DNA from: Trueperaceae bacterium
GTDB lineage: Bacteria; Deinococcota; Deinococci; Deinococcales; Trueperaceae
Assembly: GCA_031581195.1 (NCBI GenBank)
Contig: JAVLCF010000008.1
Location: forward strand, 1-34,308
Direction of reading: 5' to 3'
Length of the DNA: 34,308 nucleotides
The position numbers and the translations under genes were made by a program. The notes below the pieces were generated by a model that was not told the origin of the DNA, did not search any database, and saw nothing but the letters and a program-made list of their open reading frames with translations. Below are positions 1-8,414 of the stretch, in pieces (positions within the stretch are counted from its first letter, which is position 1; every line of letters begins with the position of its first letter).

Positions 1-28
1 GAGAGGTGTGAGGTGCCGCCGGAGGCGT

Positions 29-739
29 TCAGTCGCCGGCGGCGGTCGCGCCGCGCTCGGTGTCCCGGAGGGCGGCCGCGAGGTGCTTGGCGATGGCGCG
101 CGAGCCGGCAGGCGACGGGTGTACGGCGTCCGGGTCGTAGTCGCCGGGGCGCCTGGGGTCGACCGCCTCGCGACCGTCGACGACGACGATGCGCGGGTCG
201 CGCTCGGCGAGCCGGGTGAAGCGTTGGCGCATCACCGCGAGCTCGTCGCCGCACCGGCCGTACGGGAAGGGGGCGCGGTCGGGCACGTCGTAGTAGCTCC
301 ACAGGACGACGCCGGCGCCGTCGCGGCGGACGTCGGCGACGAGGTCGGCGACGACGCCGCTGCGCGCGTCGGGCGCGAGGAGGCGGTCGAGGGTCGCGTC
401 GCAGGGGCCGCACCCGCACCGCTCGACGAGGTCGTTGGCGCCGCCCTGGACGACGACCCAGGCCCAGGGGCCGGGGGCGTAGCCGGCCCCGATGCGTTCC
501 TTCTCGGGGCCGAGGAGGGTCGCGCCGGGCACGGCGCGCGAGGTGACGGGCACGCCGAGCACGTCGCGCAGGCCGTCGGCGACCGCGGCGCCCTCCGCCT
601 CGTTCCAGGCCATGACGCTGTCGCCGAGCACCAGGATGGCGTCCCGGGCAGCGGGGTCGGTGCCGTCGGTCTGGGCGCAGGCGGGCGTCGCAAGGATCGC
701 GAGGAGGGCGAGGAGGGACCTCGCGAGCGCGCGCCTCAC
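29..739 (-). CDS. Secreted SGNH/GDSL-family hydrolase
   Basis: A 236-residue protein of the SGNH hydrolase fold, which usually has esterase, lipase or deacetylase activity on unknown substrates. Residues 1-23 form a signal peptide ending PACA/Q, so it is probably exported. The GDSV block holds the nucleophile candidate Ser41, GGAND at 99-103 gives the Gly/Asn oxyanion-hole residues, and DAVHP at 204-208 gives the Asp/His pair. Four cysteines (108, 110, 113, 163) could form disulfides. I chose the GTG start at 739 because it overlaps the dnaJ stop (GTGA) and begins exactly at the signal peptide; the open frame further upstream is antisense-like. It is the last gene of the dnaK operon, which could make it heat-responsive. 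The substrate cannot be told from sequence. Confidence 0.85.
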   Translation of the reverse strand: MRRALARSLLALLAILATPACAQTDGTDPAARDAILVLGDSVMAWNEAEGAAVADGLRDVLGVPVTSRAVPGATLLGPEKERIGAGYAPGPWAWVVVQGGANDLVERCGCGPCDATLDRLLAPDARSGVVADLVADVRRDGAGVVLWSYYDVPDRAPFPYGRCGDELAVMRQRFTRLAERDPRIVVVDGREAVDPRRPGDYDPDAVHPSPAGSRAIAKHLAAALRDTERGATAAGD

Positions 740-1683
740 GCGGCGTCGCTTTCCGCGGGGTCGTCGATCTGGGCGGCGTCGTCGCCGTGGGCGGCGAGGG
801 TGCGGTAGGCCTCGCGTTGGGCGTCGTCGAGGGTGGCGGGCACCGTGACGCGGAGGTGCACGCGTTGGTCGCCGCGCCCGCCGCCCTTCGTCGGCCACCC
901 TTGCCCGCGGAGCCGAAGGACGCGCCCGCCGGAGCTGCCGGGGGGGATCGTCACCTCGGCGGGGCCGGCGAGGGTCGGGACCTCGACCGTCCCCCCGAGC
1001 GCCGCGAGGTGGTCGGGGACGGCGACGGTGGTGCGGACGTCGTCGCCGTCGAGGCGGAGGCCGCCGGAGGGACGCACGCGGACCTTGAGGTGCAGATCGC
1101 CGCCGCGGGGCGCCTGCCCGCGGAGGCGGAGGGTGGTGCCGGGACGCACGCCGGCGGGGACGGTGACGCTCACGCGGCGACCGCCGACGGTGATGGCGAC
1201 GTCGCCACCGTGGTAGGCGCGGTGCAGGTCGAGGGCGAGGTCGCCCTCGGCGGGGGCGGGCGCCGCGCTCCGGGCGCCGCGCAGGTCGGCGAACGGGTCG
1301 CCGCCCACCGTTCCGCTGCGGAAGCCCCCCATGCCGCTCGCGCTTCCGAAGAGGCTCTGGAAGAAGTCGCTGAAGCCGGCCGCGGTGTCGGGGTCGACCT
1401 GCGTCCACACCTGCCCGCCGCCGGGACCGCCGGCGAAGCCGCCGCCCTGCGGGGGGACCTGGCCGGTCCGGCCGTAGGTGTCGTACACCTTGCGCTTCTC
1501 GGGGTCGGACAGGGCGGTGTACGCCTCGTTGACCTCCTTGAAGCGGTCCTCCGCCGCAGGGTCGTCGGGGTTGCGGTCGGGGTGGTGTTTCGCGGCCGCC
1601 TTGCGGTAGGCGCGCTTGATGTCGTCCTGGCTGGCGTCGCGCGCGACGCCGAGCACGTCGTAGTAGTCCTTGAAGTCGGCCAC
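736..1683 (-). CDS. dnaJ: DnaJ-type Hsp40 co-chaperone lacking the zinc-finger domain
   Basis: A 315-residue J-protein that stimulates DnaK ATPase activity and delivers clients. The J domain covers residues 1-72 with HPD at 34-36. A Gly/Phe/Gln-rich linker follows (about 75-140), then two beta-sandwich client-binding domains from about 145 to 295. The four CXXCXGXG motifs of classical DnaJ are absent, so this is a class II (CbpA-like) J-protein; Thermus DnaJ is also of this short type. The start is GTG at 1683, preceded by a strong GGAGGTGA ribosome site. It is third in the operon after dnaK and grpE, with a 75-nt gap to grpE that carries a GC-rich direct repeat (CCCGCGGAC-like, three copies). 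Confidence 0.95.
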   Translation of the reverse strand: MADFKDYYDVLGVARDASQDDIKRAYRKAAAKHHPDRNPDDPAAEDRFKEVNEAYTALSDPEKRKVYDTYGRTGQVPPQGGGFAGGPGGGQVWTQVDPDTAAGFSDFFQSLFGSASGMGGFRSGTVGGDPFADLRGARSAAPAPAEGDLALDLHRAYHGGDVAITVGGRRVSVTVPAGVRPGTTLRLRGQAPRGGDLHLKVRVRPSGGLRLDGDDVRTTVAVPDHLAALGGTVEVPTLAGPAEVTIPPGSSGGRVLRLRGQGWPTKGGGRGDQRVHLRVTVPATLDDAQREAYRTLAAHGDDAAQIDDPAESDAA

Positions 1684-1758
1684 GGGGTCACCTCCCTTCC
1701 GTGCCGCGGGCGTCCGCGGGCGTGTCCGCGGGGGCGCCCGCGCGGGCGGCCGGCGGCG

Positions 1759-2388
1759 TCAGTCCTGGTAGACGACGACGCGGGCGGGGCGGACCAACCG
1801 GTCGCCGCGCACGTAGCCGGCCTCGAACACCTGCGCGATGGTGCCGGGCGCGCCGTCGTCGCCGGCCGGGACGCTGGAGAGCGCCTCGTGCCGGTCGGGA
1901 TCGAAGGTCTCGCCGACCGCGCCGACGCGTTCGACGCCGAGCTTGCCGAGTTCGCGCTCCAGCCCCTCCATCACCGCGCGGACGCCGGGCACGATGTCGG
2001 CGGGGTCGCCCTGGTCGGCGGCCTCGAGCGCGCGGCGCAGGTCGTCGGCGACCTGCATGACCGGGAGGACGGCGGCGTCGAAGCCGGCGTCGCGGGCGCG
2101 GGCCTCCTCGCCGGCGGCGCGGCGGCGGACGGTGTCGAGCTCGGCGCGGGCGCGGAGCGCCCGGTCGCGTTCCGCTTCGAGGTCGCTCTGCGCCTGCTCG
2201 AGTTGCGCCTGGACGAGGGCGATCTCGTTGCGGAGGATCGACGTTTCGTCGTCGCCCGCCGCGCCGCCCTCCCCGGCGCCGGCCTCGGCCGGCGCATCGG
2301 GGGTGGACGGGGCGTCGACGGGCTCGACGTCGGGGGCGGGCTCGACCTCGGGGGCCGGCGCGTCGTCGGGGCGGGGCTCGTCGTTCAC
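1759..2388 (-). CDS. grpE: GrpE nucleotide exchange factor
   Basis: A 209-residue GrpE, the ADP/ATP exchange factor for DnaK. An acidic, Pro/Ala-rich N-terminus (1-45) leads into a long coiled coil (about 50-100, heptad-rich in Glu, Arg and Leu). The conserved four-helix/beta domain follows, with VMQVADDLRRAL, the FDPDRHEA segment and a C-terminal GYVRGDRLVRPARVVV strand that is typical of the family. The start is GTG at 2388, only 4 nt after the dnaK stop, so the two genes are probably translationally coupled. The length is normal for the family. Confidence 0.96.
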   Translation of the reverse strand: MNDEPRPDDAPAPEVEPAPDVEPVDAPSTPDAPAEAGAGEGGAAGDDETSILRNEIALVQAQLEQAQSDLEAERDRALRARAELDTVRRRAAGEEARARDAGFDAAVLPVMQVADDLRRALEAADQGDPADIVPGVRAVMEGLERELGKLGVERVGAVGETFDPDRHEALSSVPAGDDGAPGTIAQVFEAGYVRGDRLVRPARVVVYQD

Positions 2389-2392
2389 GCGC

Positions 2393-4291
2393 TCACCCGG
2401 CCGGCTTGAAGTCGGCGTCGACGACGTCGTCCTCGTCGTCCGCGGAGGTCGCCTCGTCCGCTTCGGCGGCGGCGGTCTCCGCCTCCTCCTCGGCGGGGGC
2501 GGTGGCCGCCTGGAAGGTCTGCAGCGCCTCGGCGAGGGTCTGCGTCAGCTCCTCGTAGCGGTCCTTCTCGACGTTCGGGTCGTCGACCGCCTTGGCGACG
2601 TCGTCGATGGCGCTCTGGAGCGGCTGCTTCTGGTCGTCGGTCGCGCTCTCGGTCTCGTCGAGGATCTTCTGCGCTTGGGTGCGCATGGAGTCCGCGGCGT
2701 TGCGGGCCTCGGCCACCTCGCGGAACGCGGCGTCCTCGTCGGCGTGGCGTTCGGCGTCCTGGACCATCCGGTCCACCTCGTCCTCGCTGAGGGTGGTGGT
2801 GTTCTGGATGGTGATGCTGGCCTCCTTGCCGGTGGACTTCTCGCGGGCGGAGACGTTCAGAACGCCGTTGGCGTCGATGTCGTAGGTGATCTCGATCTGC
2901 GGCATGCCGGCCGGCATCGGGGGGATCTCGTCGAGCTTGAACTTGCCGAGCGACTTGTTCTCCCGCGCCATGCTGCGTTCGCCCTGCAGGACGTGCACCT
3001 CGACGCCGGTCTGGTTGGCGTCGGCGGTGGTGAACGTCTCGGTCTTGCGGACCGGGACGGTGGTGTTGCGCTCGATGAGGGTGGTGAACACGCCCCCCTT
3101 CGTTTCGACGCCGAGGCTGAGCGGCGTGACGTCGAGGAGGACGATGTCCTCGACGTCACCCTTGAGGACGCCCGCCTGGATGGCGGCCCCGAGCGCGACG
3201 ACCTCGTCGGGGTTGACCGATTGGTTGGGGGCCTTGCCGAGCATCTCCTGGACGACGTCCTTGACGGCGGGCACGCGGGTGGAGCCGCCGACGAGGATGA
3301 CCTCGTCGACGTCGCCCTTGGCGATGTCGGCGTCGGAGAGGGCGTCCTCGACCGGCTTGCGGAGGCGCTTCAGGAGCGGGGCGATGAGGTCCTCGAAGGT
3401 GCTGCGGGTGAGCTTCTTCTCGAGGTAGAGCGGGGCGTTGCTGCCGGGGTCCATCGCGATGAACGGCAGGCTGATGGTCGTCTCGGGGAGGCCGGAGAGT
3501 TCGATCTTGGCCTTCTCCGCCGCTTCGATCATGCGTTGCAGCGCCTGCTTGTCCTTCTTGAGGTCGACGCCGTACTCCTTCTGGAAGTCCTCGGCGAGCC
3601 AGTCGACGATGGCGTAGTCGAAGTCGCTCCCGCCGAGGTGGGTGTCGCCGTGCGTGGAGCGCACCTCGAACACCCCTTCGCCGACCTCGAGGACGGAGAC
3701 GTCGAAGGTCCCGCCGCCGAAGTCGAAGACGAGGACGGTCTCGCTGCCCTTCTTGTCGAGGCCGTAGGCGAGCGCCGCCGCGGTGGGTTCGTTGACGATG
3801 CGCAGGACCTCGAGGCCGGCGATCTTGCCGGCGTTCTGCGTCGCTTCGCGCTGGGCGTTGTTGAAGTAGGCGGGGACGGTGATGACCGCTTCGGTGATCT
3901 TCTCGCCCAGCTGGTCGCTGGCGTCGGCGACGAGCTTGCGCAGGATCATGGCGCTGATCTCTTCGGGGCTGTGGAGCTCTTCGCCGACCTTGAAGCGGAC
4001 GCCGCCGTCGTCGGCCTTGACGACCTCGTAGGGGGCGCGTTCGACCTCGCTGGCGACCTCCTCCCAGGTGCGGCCCATGAAGCGCTTGATCTCGAAGAGG
4101 GTGCCCTGCGCGTTGAGGACGGCTTGGCGTTTGGCGACCTGGCCGACGAGGCGTTGGTCGTCCTTGAAGGCGACGACGGACGGGGTGGTGCGCGCGCCCT
4201 CGCCGTTGACGAGGACGGTCGGTTCGCCGCCCTCCATGCGTGCGATGACGCTGTTCGTGGTTCCGAGGTCGATGCCGACGGCGTTGCCCAT
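2393..4291 (-). CDS. dnaK: Hsp70 chaperone DnaK
   Basis: A 632-residue Hsp70. The N-terminal ATPase domain starts [10 protein letters not shown] and contains [35 protein letters not shown] and VGGSTRVP. It is joined by a DVTPLSLG linker to the beta-sandwich substrate domain and an alpha-helical lid ending in an acidic [15 protein letters not shown]-type tail. The ATG at 4291 is chosen because the Hsp70 homology begins there and GGAGG lies just upstream; the open frame continues upstream but that part is not Hsp70-like. It is first in the dnaK-grpE-dnaJ-hydrolase operon. Expression is probably heat-regulated through the HAIR-like element and promoter upstream. Length and motifs are complete. 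Confidence 0.98.
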   Translation of the reverse strand: MGNAVGIDLGTTNSVIARMEGGEPTVLVNGEGARTTPSVVAFKDDQRLVGQVAKRQAVLNAQGTLFEIKRFMGRTWEEVASEVERAPYEVVKADDGGVRFKVGEELHSPEEISAMILRKLVADASDQLGEKITEAVITVPAYFNNAQREATQNAGKIAGLEVLRIVNEPTAAALAYGLDKKGSETVLVFDFGGGTFDVSVLEVGEGVFEVRSTHGDTHLGGSDFDYAIVDWLAEDFQKEYGVDLKKDKQALQRMIEAAEKAKIELSGLPETTISLPFIAMDPGSNAPLYLEKKLTRSTFEDLIAPLLKRLRKPVEDALSDADIAKGDVDEVILVGGSTRVPAVKDVVQEMLGKAPNQSVNPDEVVALGAAIQAGVLKGDVEDIVLLDVTPLSLGVETKGGVFTTLIERNTTVPVRKTETFTTADANQTGVEVHVLQGERSMARENKSLGKFKLDEIPPMPAGMPQIEITYDIDANGVLNVSAREKSTGKEASITIQNTTTLSEDEVDRMVQDAERHADEDAAFREVAEARNAADSMRTQAQKILDETESATDDQKQPLQSAIDDVAKAVDDPNVEKDRYEELTQTLAEALQTFQAATAPAEEEAETAAAEADEATSADDEDDVVDADFKPAG

Positions 4292-4395
4292 GGGGGGCCT
4301 CCATTCGTGGTGCGGGAATCGCGTGCGCGGCGCGCACGGCGCGCCCGCCGACCTCAGGTTCGTTGAGGGAGGCGGACGCAGGGTGTCTAGGAGGA

Positions 4396-4425
4396 AGCGT
4401 AGCAGGGCCGAGCAGGCCCTGTCAA
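4396..4425 (-). promoter_or_regulatory. dnaK operon promoter
   Basis: On the minus strand TTGACA (4420-4425) is followed after 18 nt by TACGCT (4396-4401), giving a start near 4389 and a leader of about 98 nt. The spacer holds a palindrome, CAGGGCC-N5-GGCCCTG (4403-4421). The leader can form a 7-bp hairpin (CGTGCGC/GCGCACG, 4322-4338) and a CCTCA-N7-TGAGG repeat (4352-4368). The perfect -35 hexamer makes this a confident housekeeping-sigma promoter. Confidence 0.75.
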
Positions 4426-4429
4426 CAGA

Positions 4430-4450
4430 TGTGAGTGCAATACACTCAAG
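4430..4450 (-). promoter_or_regulatory. HAIR-like operator for HspR upstream of dnaK
   Basis: Reading the minus strand, CTTGAGT-N7-ACTCACA matches the HspR-associated inverted repeat CTTGAGT-N7-ACTCAAG at 7/7 in one arm and 5/7 in the other. It ends 4 bp upstream of the -35 box, so a bound repressor would overlap the polymerase footprint. HspR with HAIR is the known dnaK control in actinobacteria and Deinococcus. No hspR gene is in this window. Confidence 0.75.
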
Positions 4451-4479
4451 TCGGGGGTAGGGGGAGGGAGCGTCCGCCC

Positions 4480-5430
4480 TCAGCCGACGACGACGTCCGC
4501 CTCGCCCCGCAGCCCCGCATCCACCCACGCCGTCGTCGGGACCGGCACGCCCCGTTCCGCCGCACGCGCCCGCACCGCCCCCGACGTCGCCGCCACCTCC
4601 AGCGGGCGTCCCCGCGCCCGATCGACCTGCATCGACGTCGGCACGGCCTCCAGCGCCCGGATCGACGCCAGGGTCGCGTCGACGTCGCCTGCGTCCAACG
4701 GCACGCCGCTCGCGAGGCCCAGGGCGTGCACCTCCCGCACGATCGCCTCGACCACCGGCGCGTACTCCGGCGCCTCGATCAACGCCCGCGGGTCGCGGTC
4801 GACCCAGGCGGACAGCGGGTTCAGGGCGACGGTCGTCATCCACTTCCGCCACAGCTCCGCCTCGATCCGCTGCGTCGACGTCGCCGGCACGCCCGCCCGC
4901 TCGAACGCGTCGGCGAGCGCCTGCGCCTCGTACGGGTCCGCTTCGCCGCGACGCCCGTCCGGCCACGGCCCCAGCACGAGGCGCGCCTCCCCCCGCGCCT
5001 CGACGCGCCCCGGCGCCACGACGTGCGCCCCCACGCCGGCCGCGACCCCGCCGAGCGTCCGGGCGCCGCCGACCCCGTCGGCGATCCACGCCTCGGCGTC
5101 CACACCGTTCTGCAGCGACACGACCGGCGCGTCGCCGCGCGCCAACCAGGGCCCCACCTCCTGGAGCACGTCGCGCACCTGGTACGCCTTGAGCGCCACC
5201 AGGACCGCGTCGAACGCCCCCGGGTCGCGGTCCGAGCGAAGCGTCGCGACGTCGACCGCGTCGACGGGCCCCTCGAAGGCAAAGGTCGGGTGCGCGACCG
5301 CCGCACCGTGCGCGCGCATCGCCTCGAGATGCGCACCGCGCGCCACGAACGTCACCGACTCGCCGATCGCCACGAGGCGCGTGCCGTAGACCAAGCCGAT
5401 CCCCCCCGCCCCCACGATGAGCCAACGCAT
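4480..5430 (-). CDS. panE: Ketopantoate reductase (2-dehydropantoate 2-reductase) family
   Basis: A 316-residue ApbA/PanE-family protein that reduces 2-dehydropantoate to pantoate with NADPH in pantothenate/CoA synthesis. The N-terminal Rossmann fold begins [12 protein letters not shown] (GXGXXG at 7-12). SLQNGV, the family loop around the dinucleotide site, and [18 protein letters not shown], with the catalytic-lysine and Asn region, follow. The C-terminal helical domain has [15 protein letters not shown]. It is divergent from the YCII gene and separated from dnaK by the dnaK promoter. The ATG at 5430 is 6 nt after a TACGCT box and has no ribosome site. Paralogues of this family can act on other 2-ketoacids, so exact substrate is likely but not certain. 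Confidence 0.85.
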   Translation of the reverse strand: MRWLIVGAGGIGLVYGTRLVAIGESVTFVARGAHLEAMRAHGAAVAHPTFAFEGPVDAVDVATLRSDRDPGAFDAVLVALKAYQVRDVLQEVGPWLARGDAPVVSLQNGVDAEAWIADGVGGARTLGGVAAGVGAHVVAPGRVEARGEARLVLGPWPDGRRGEADPYEAQALADAFERAGVPATSTQRIEAELWRKWMTTVALNPLSAWVDRDPRALIEAPEYAPVVEAIVREVHALGLASGVPLDAGDVDATLASIRALEAVPTSMQVDRARGRPLEVAATSGAVRARAAERGVPVPTTAWVDAGLRGEADVVVG

Positions 5431-5436
5431 ACGCAA

Positions 5437-5442
5437 AGCGTA
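5437..5442 (-). promoter_or_regulatory. -10 box for leaderless panE transcript
   Basis: TACGCT on the minus strand is followed by exactly 6 nt and then the panE ATG. There is no Shine-Dalgarno sequence and no clear -35 box. TACGCT is also the -10 hexamer of the dnaK and nucleoside-importer promoters. The spacing predicts transcription starting at or next to the A of ATG. Confidence 0.55.
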
Positions 5443-5493
5443 CCCGCCGTCGTACCGTGGGGGGGCGGGGCGCCCCCCGCCCGAGGAGACCCG

Positions 5494-5775
5494 ATGCAGT
5501 ACCTCATCCTGGCCTACGACGCCCCCGACGCCCGCGACCGGCGCATGCAGGTCCGCGCCACCCACCTCGAGAACCTCCAACCGCTCGTCGACGCCGGCCG
5601 CGTCGCCATCGGCGGCGTGATGCTCGCCGAGGACGGCGAAACGATCCGCGGCTCGATGCTCGTCGTCGAAGCCGAGGGCGAGGACGCCGTCCGCGCCCTC
5701 GTCGACGACGACGTCTACACGAAGGAGGGGGTGTGGGAGCGCGTCGAGATCACGCCGTTTCGTCGGTCGGTATGA
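5494..5775 (+). CDS. YCII-domain small protein
   Basis: A 93-residue single-domain protein of the YCII (YciI-like) ferredoxin-fold family. It begins [13 protein letters not shown] and carries the hallmark RxxHLxxLxxLxxxGRVxxGG pattern (about residues 20-43). [38 protein letters not shown] stretch matches the second half of the fold. The His and Asp residues could be catalytic, but the reaction is generally unknown. The ATG at 5494 has GAGGAG 5 nt upstream, unlike the leaderless gene opposite it. It is monocistronic or weakly linked to the transporter gene that starts 70 nt later. Confidence 0.85.
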   Translation: MQYLILAYDAPDARDRRMQVRATHLENLQPLVDAGRVAIGGVMLAEDGETIRGSMLVVEAEGEDAVRALVDDDVYTKEGVWERVEITPFRRSV

Positions 5776-5845
5776 GGCCGCGGCACGCCGCGTGCTAAGG
5801 TCGCGCCGTCGTCACAATCCGGTCGACCCGAAAGGACGGTTCCCC

Positions 5846-7381
5846 ATGTTCCGACGCTTCGCAGGTCTCCTCGTCGCCGCCACGCTGACCCTCGGTCTCG
5901 TGCACGCGCAGGACGAGCTCGTCATCGCCTTCCAGGGCGGCGCCGCCACCCTCGACCCGATGATGCGCAACGAGACCACCACCATCTCCTGGCAGCGCCA
6001 CATCTTCGACAACGTCACCGCCTTCGACCGCGACGGGAACGTCGTGCCCGGCATCGCCACGAGCTGGGAGAACGTCGACCCGACCACCTGGCACTTCGAG
6101 ATCCGGCAGGGGGTGACGTTCCACGACGGCACCCCCATGACCGCGGAGGACGTCGCGTTCAGCATCGACCGCGCCGCGACGCACCCGATGAGCGAGATGC
6201 GCGGGGGGCTCAGCACCTACGAAGCGGCGACCGCCCTCGACGTCGACACGGTGGAGGTCACGACGACCGCCCCCGACCCGCTCATGCCCGCCAACCTCGA
6301 TTACGTCCGGGTCGTTCCGCAGGCCCTGATCGAAGAGGTCGGCGAGGAGGCGTTCGCGGAGAACCCGGTCGGCACGGGACCGTACGTCTTCCAGGACTGG
6401 TTGGCCGAGGACTACCTCGAGCTCGACGCGAACCCCGACTACTGGGGCGGCACGCCCGCCTACGAGGACGTCCGCCTGACCGCCATTCCCAACGGCGCCA
6501 CCCGCGTCGCGGCGCTGTTGTCCGGCGAGGTCGACATGGCCGTCACCGTTCTCCCGCAGGACGTCCCCCGCGTCGAAGCGTCGAGCGACGCGTACGTCAG
6601 CCAGGAGCCCGGGCTGCGCGTAATCTACCTGGCGCTGGACGACGTCCGCGAGGACACGCCCGGCATGAGCGAACCCAACCCCTTCCTCGACGTGCGCGTC
6701 CGCCAAGCGGTGTTCCACGCGATCGACATGGACACGATCGCCGACCGCATCATGAGCGGCGCCTCCACCCCCGCCTCGCAGTTCCTCGCGCCCTTCAACG
6801 AGGGCTACGTCGAGGACCTCGAGCGGCCCGCCTACGACCCCGAACGCGCCCGCGACCTGCTCGCGGAGGCCGGCTACGAGGACGGCTTCACGGTGCGCCT
6901 CGACGCCCCCAACGACCGCTACCTCAACGACGCCCTGATCGCGCAGGCGGTCGGCGGCCAGCTCGGCGAGGTCGGCATCGACGTCGAGGTGAACGCGGTC
7001 CCGCGCGCGGTGTTCTTCCCCGAGCACTTCAACAACGGCAACTCGACGATGGCGATCAGCGGCTGGGCGTCCAACAACACCGGCGCGACCCTGAACGGCA
7101 TCTTCCACTGCTGGGACGAAGAGGCCGGCCTCGGCCGCTTCAACCCGTTCTGGTACTGCAACGAGGAGATCGACGCGATGATCGCCGACGCGATCACCAT
7201 CTTCGACGCCGAAGAACGCGCCGCGGCGTTCGGCGCCATCATCGAGAAGAGCCAGACCGAGGACGTTGCCTACGTCCCGCTGCACTACCAGAACCAGGTG
7301 GTCGCGGTGGCCGAAGGCCTCGCCTTCCAGGCGCGCGGCGACGGCTACGTCTTCGCGACCGACGTCACCCCGGCCGACTGA
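5846..7381 (+). CDS. Peptide/nickel-type ABC transporter substrate-binding protein (SBP family 5)
   Basis: A 511-residue extracellular binding protein of the DppA/OppA family (SBP_bac_5). A signal peptide covers residues 1-21 (cleavage VHA/QD) with no lipobox cysteine. Family hallmarks are the N-terminal GGAATLDPMM, the TTWHFEIRQGVTFHDGTPMTAEDVAFSI block (WxFxLRxGVxFHDGxPxxAxDV), NPVGTGPYVF and VRQAVFHAIDMDTI. Near the C-terminus FHCW and FWYC give two cysteines that could pair. The ATG at 5846 follows AAAGGAC. The two permeases follow after a strong hairpin. The ligand could be a dipeptide, oligopeptide, nickel complex or glycan; sequence alone does not say. Confidence 0.92.
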   Translation: MFRRFAGLLVAATLTLGLVHAQDELVIAFQGGAATLDPMMRNETTTISWQRHIFDNVTAFDRDGNVVPGIATSWENVDPTTWHFEIRQGVTFHDGTPMTAEDVAFSIDRAATHPMSEMRGGLSTYEAATALDVDTVEVTTTAPDPLMPANLDYVRVVPQALIEEVGEEAFAENPVGTGPYVFQDWLAEDYLELDANPDYWGGTPAYEDVRLTAIPNGATRVAALLSGEVDMAVTVLPQDVPRVEASSDAYVSQEPGLRVIYLALDDVREDTPGMSEPNPFLDVRVRQAVFHAIDMDTIADRIMSGASTPASQFLAPFNEGYVEDLERPAYDPERARDLLAEAGYEDGFTVRLDAPNDRYLNDALIAQAVGGQLGEVGIDVEVNAVPRAVFFPEHFNNGNSTMAISGWASNNTGATLNGIFHCWDEEAGLGRFNPFWYCNEEIDAMIADAITIFDAEERAAAFGAIIEKSQTEDVAYVPLHYQNQVVAVAEGLAFQARGDGYVFATDVTPAD

Positions 7382-7398
7382 CCGACCGCCCTGCGGTG

Positions 7399-7426
7399 CG
7401 GTGGGGGCGCCTGCGCGCCCCCACCG
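7399..7426 (+). repeat. Hairpin between binding-protein gene and permease gene
   Basis: A perfect 12-bp stem, CGGTGGGGGCGC, with loop CTGC and its reverse complement, starts 17 nt after the binding-protein stop. No T-tract follows. It could be a partial terminator or a 3' stabiliser that raises binding-protein mRNA over permease mRNA. Confidence 0.7.
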
Positions 7427-7484
7427 GCCGACGCCGCCGACGGCTCCGCCCCGTTCCCCCTCCCCGCCCCAGCCGGGGTCCCGA

Positions 7485-7490
7485 TAGGAT
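7485..7490 (+). promoter_or_regulatory. -10 box for possible leaderless permease transcript
   Basis: TAGGAT is followed by 6 nt and then the GTG start at 7497. No Shine-Dalgarno sequence is present. It would let the two permease genes be transcribed separately from the binding-protein gene, downstream of the hairpin. Confidence 0.45.
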
Positions 7491-7496
7491 GCGCGC

Positions 7497-8414
7497 GTGA
7501 CGACGTTCCTGCTGCGCCGCACGGCGCAGGCGCTCTTCACCGTCTGGGTCGTCGCGACCCTGGTGTTCGCGCTCCTGCACGTCGCGGGCGACCCGGCGCA
7601 GATCCTCGCGCCGCCCGACATGAACCAGATCCAGGTGGCGGAGCTGCGCGAAGCGCTCGGCCTGGACGAACCGATCTGGGTCCAGTACGGCGTGTTCCTC
7701 GGCAACCTCCTGCAGGGCGACCTGGGCATCAGCTACTACAACGGCCGCCCCGCCCTCGAGCTGGTCCTCGAGCGGCTCCCCGCGACCTTCGAGCTCGTCC
7801 TTTCGGCGCTCGCCATCGCGCTGGTCGTCGGCGTACCGCTCGGCATCCTCGCCGCCCTGTCCGCCGGCAGCCGCCTCGACCGGGCCCTGCGCTTCATCTC
7901 CGTCATCGGGATCAGCGCCCCGACGTTCTGGATCGGCATCATGCTGATCCTGGTGTTCAGCGTCGAATGGGGGCTGCTGCCCTCCTCGGGCCGCGGCGGC
8001 CCGATCAACCTGGTGCTGCCCGCCGTGACCCTCAGCCTGTTCAGCCTCGCGTTCTTCCTCCGCATCGTGCGGAGCAGCTTCCTCGAGGTCCTCACCCAGG
8101 ACTTCGTACGCACCGCGCGCGCCAAGGGCCTGCCGCGAGGCGTGGTGAACGTCAAGCACGCCCTCCGCAACGCCCTGATCCCCTTCGTCACGATCGCCGG
8201 CCTGCAGTTCGGCCAACTGCTGACCAGCTCGGTCGTGACCGAAACGATCTTCGCGTGGCCCGGCATGAACCGCCTGGTACTCCAAGCGATGTACCGCCTC
8301 GACTACCCCATCATCCTCGCCTTCGCCATCGTCGTCGCCGTCACGTTCGCCACGATCAACCTCGTCGTGGACGTCGTCTACGGCTTCGTGGACCCGCGGG
8401 TGCGCCATGCCTGA
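7497..8414 (+). CDS. DppB/OppB-family ABC transporter permease
   Basis: A 305-residue inner-membrane permease. The N-terminus MTTFLLRRTAQALFTVWVVATLVFALLHV is the classic DppB-type first helix. FELVLSALAIALVVGVPLGILAAL and further hydrophobic segments give about six membrane spans. The EAA-like coupling loop is DFVRTARAKGLPRGVVNVKHALRNALIPF (residues about 201-229). The start is GTG at 7497: the only nearby ATG (7489) hits a stop at once. It overlaps the next permease by 8 bp, so the two subunits are coupled. No DppD/DppF ATPase follows, so an ATPase must come from elsewhere. Confidence 0.92.
   Translation: MTTFLLRRTAQALFTVWVVATLVFALLHVAGDPAQILAPPDMNQIQVAELREALGLDEPIWVQYGVFLGNLLQGDLGISYYNGRPALELVLERLPATFELVLSALAIALVVGVPLGILAALSAGSRLDRALRFISVIGISAPTFWIGIMLILVFSVEWGLLPSSGRGGPINLVLPAVTLSLFSLAFFLRIVRSSFLEVLTQDFVRTARAKGLPRGVVNVKHALRNALIPFVTIAGLQFGQLLTSSVVTETIFAWPGMNRLVLQAMYRLDYPIILAFAIVVAVTFATINLVVDVVYGFVDPRVRHA

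Noticed and set aside
1-28. A partial gene at the left edge
   Set aside because: Only 28 bases remain after the hydrolase stop, too few to support a reading frame.
1690-1758. Direct repeats in the grpE-dnaJ gap as a CRISPR or mobile element
   Set aside because: Three imperfect copies of about 10 bp in GC-rich sequence, without spacers of constant length or associated genes.
1838-4366. An open frame of 842 codons on the plus strand opposite dnaK and grpE
   Set aside because: It is antisense to two strongly conserved genes, has low-complexity Val/Leu/Asp-rich composition and no recognisable domain. Long shadow frames are expected at this GC content.
4430-4450. A CIRCE (HrcA) element at dnaK
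   Set aside because: GAGTG and CACTC are present but the arms are ordered and spaced as in HAIR (CTTGAGT-N7-ACTCA), not TTAGCACTC-N9-GAGTGCTAA.
4292-5425. Upstream extension of the dnaK frame through panE
   Set aside because: The Hsp70 homology and ribosome site place the start at 4291, and the extension crosses the promoter and HAIR element and runs through panE out of frame.
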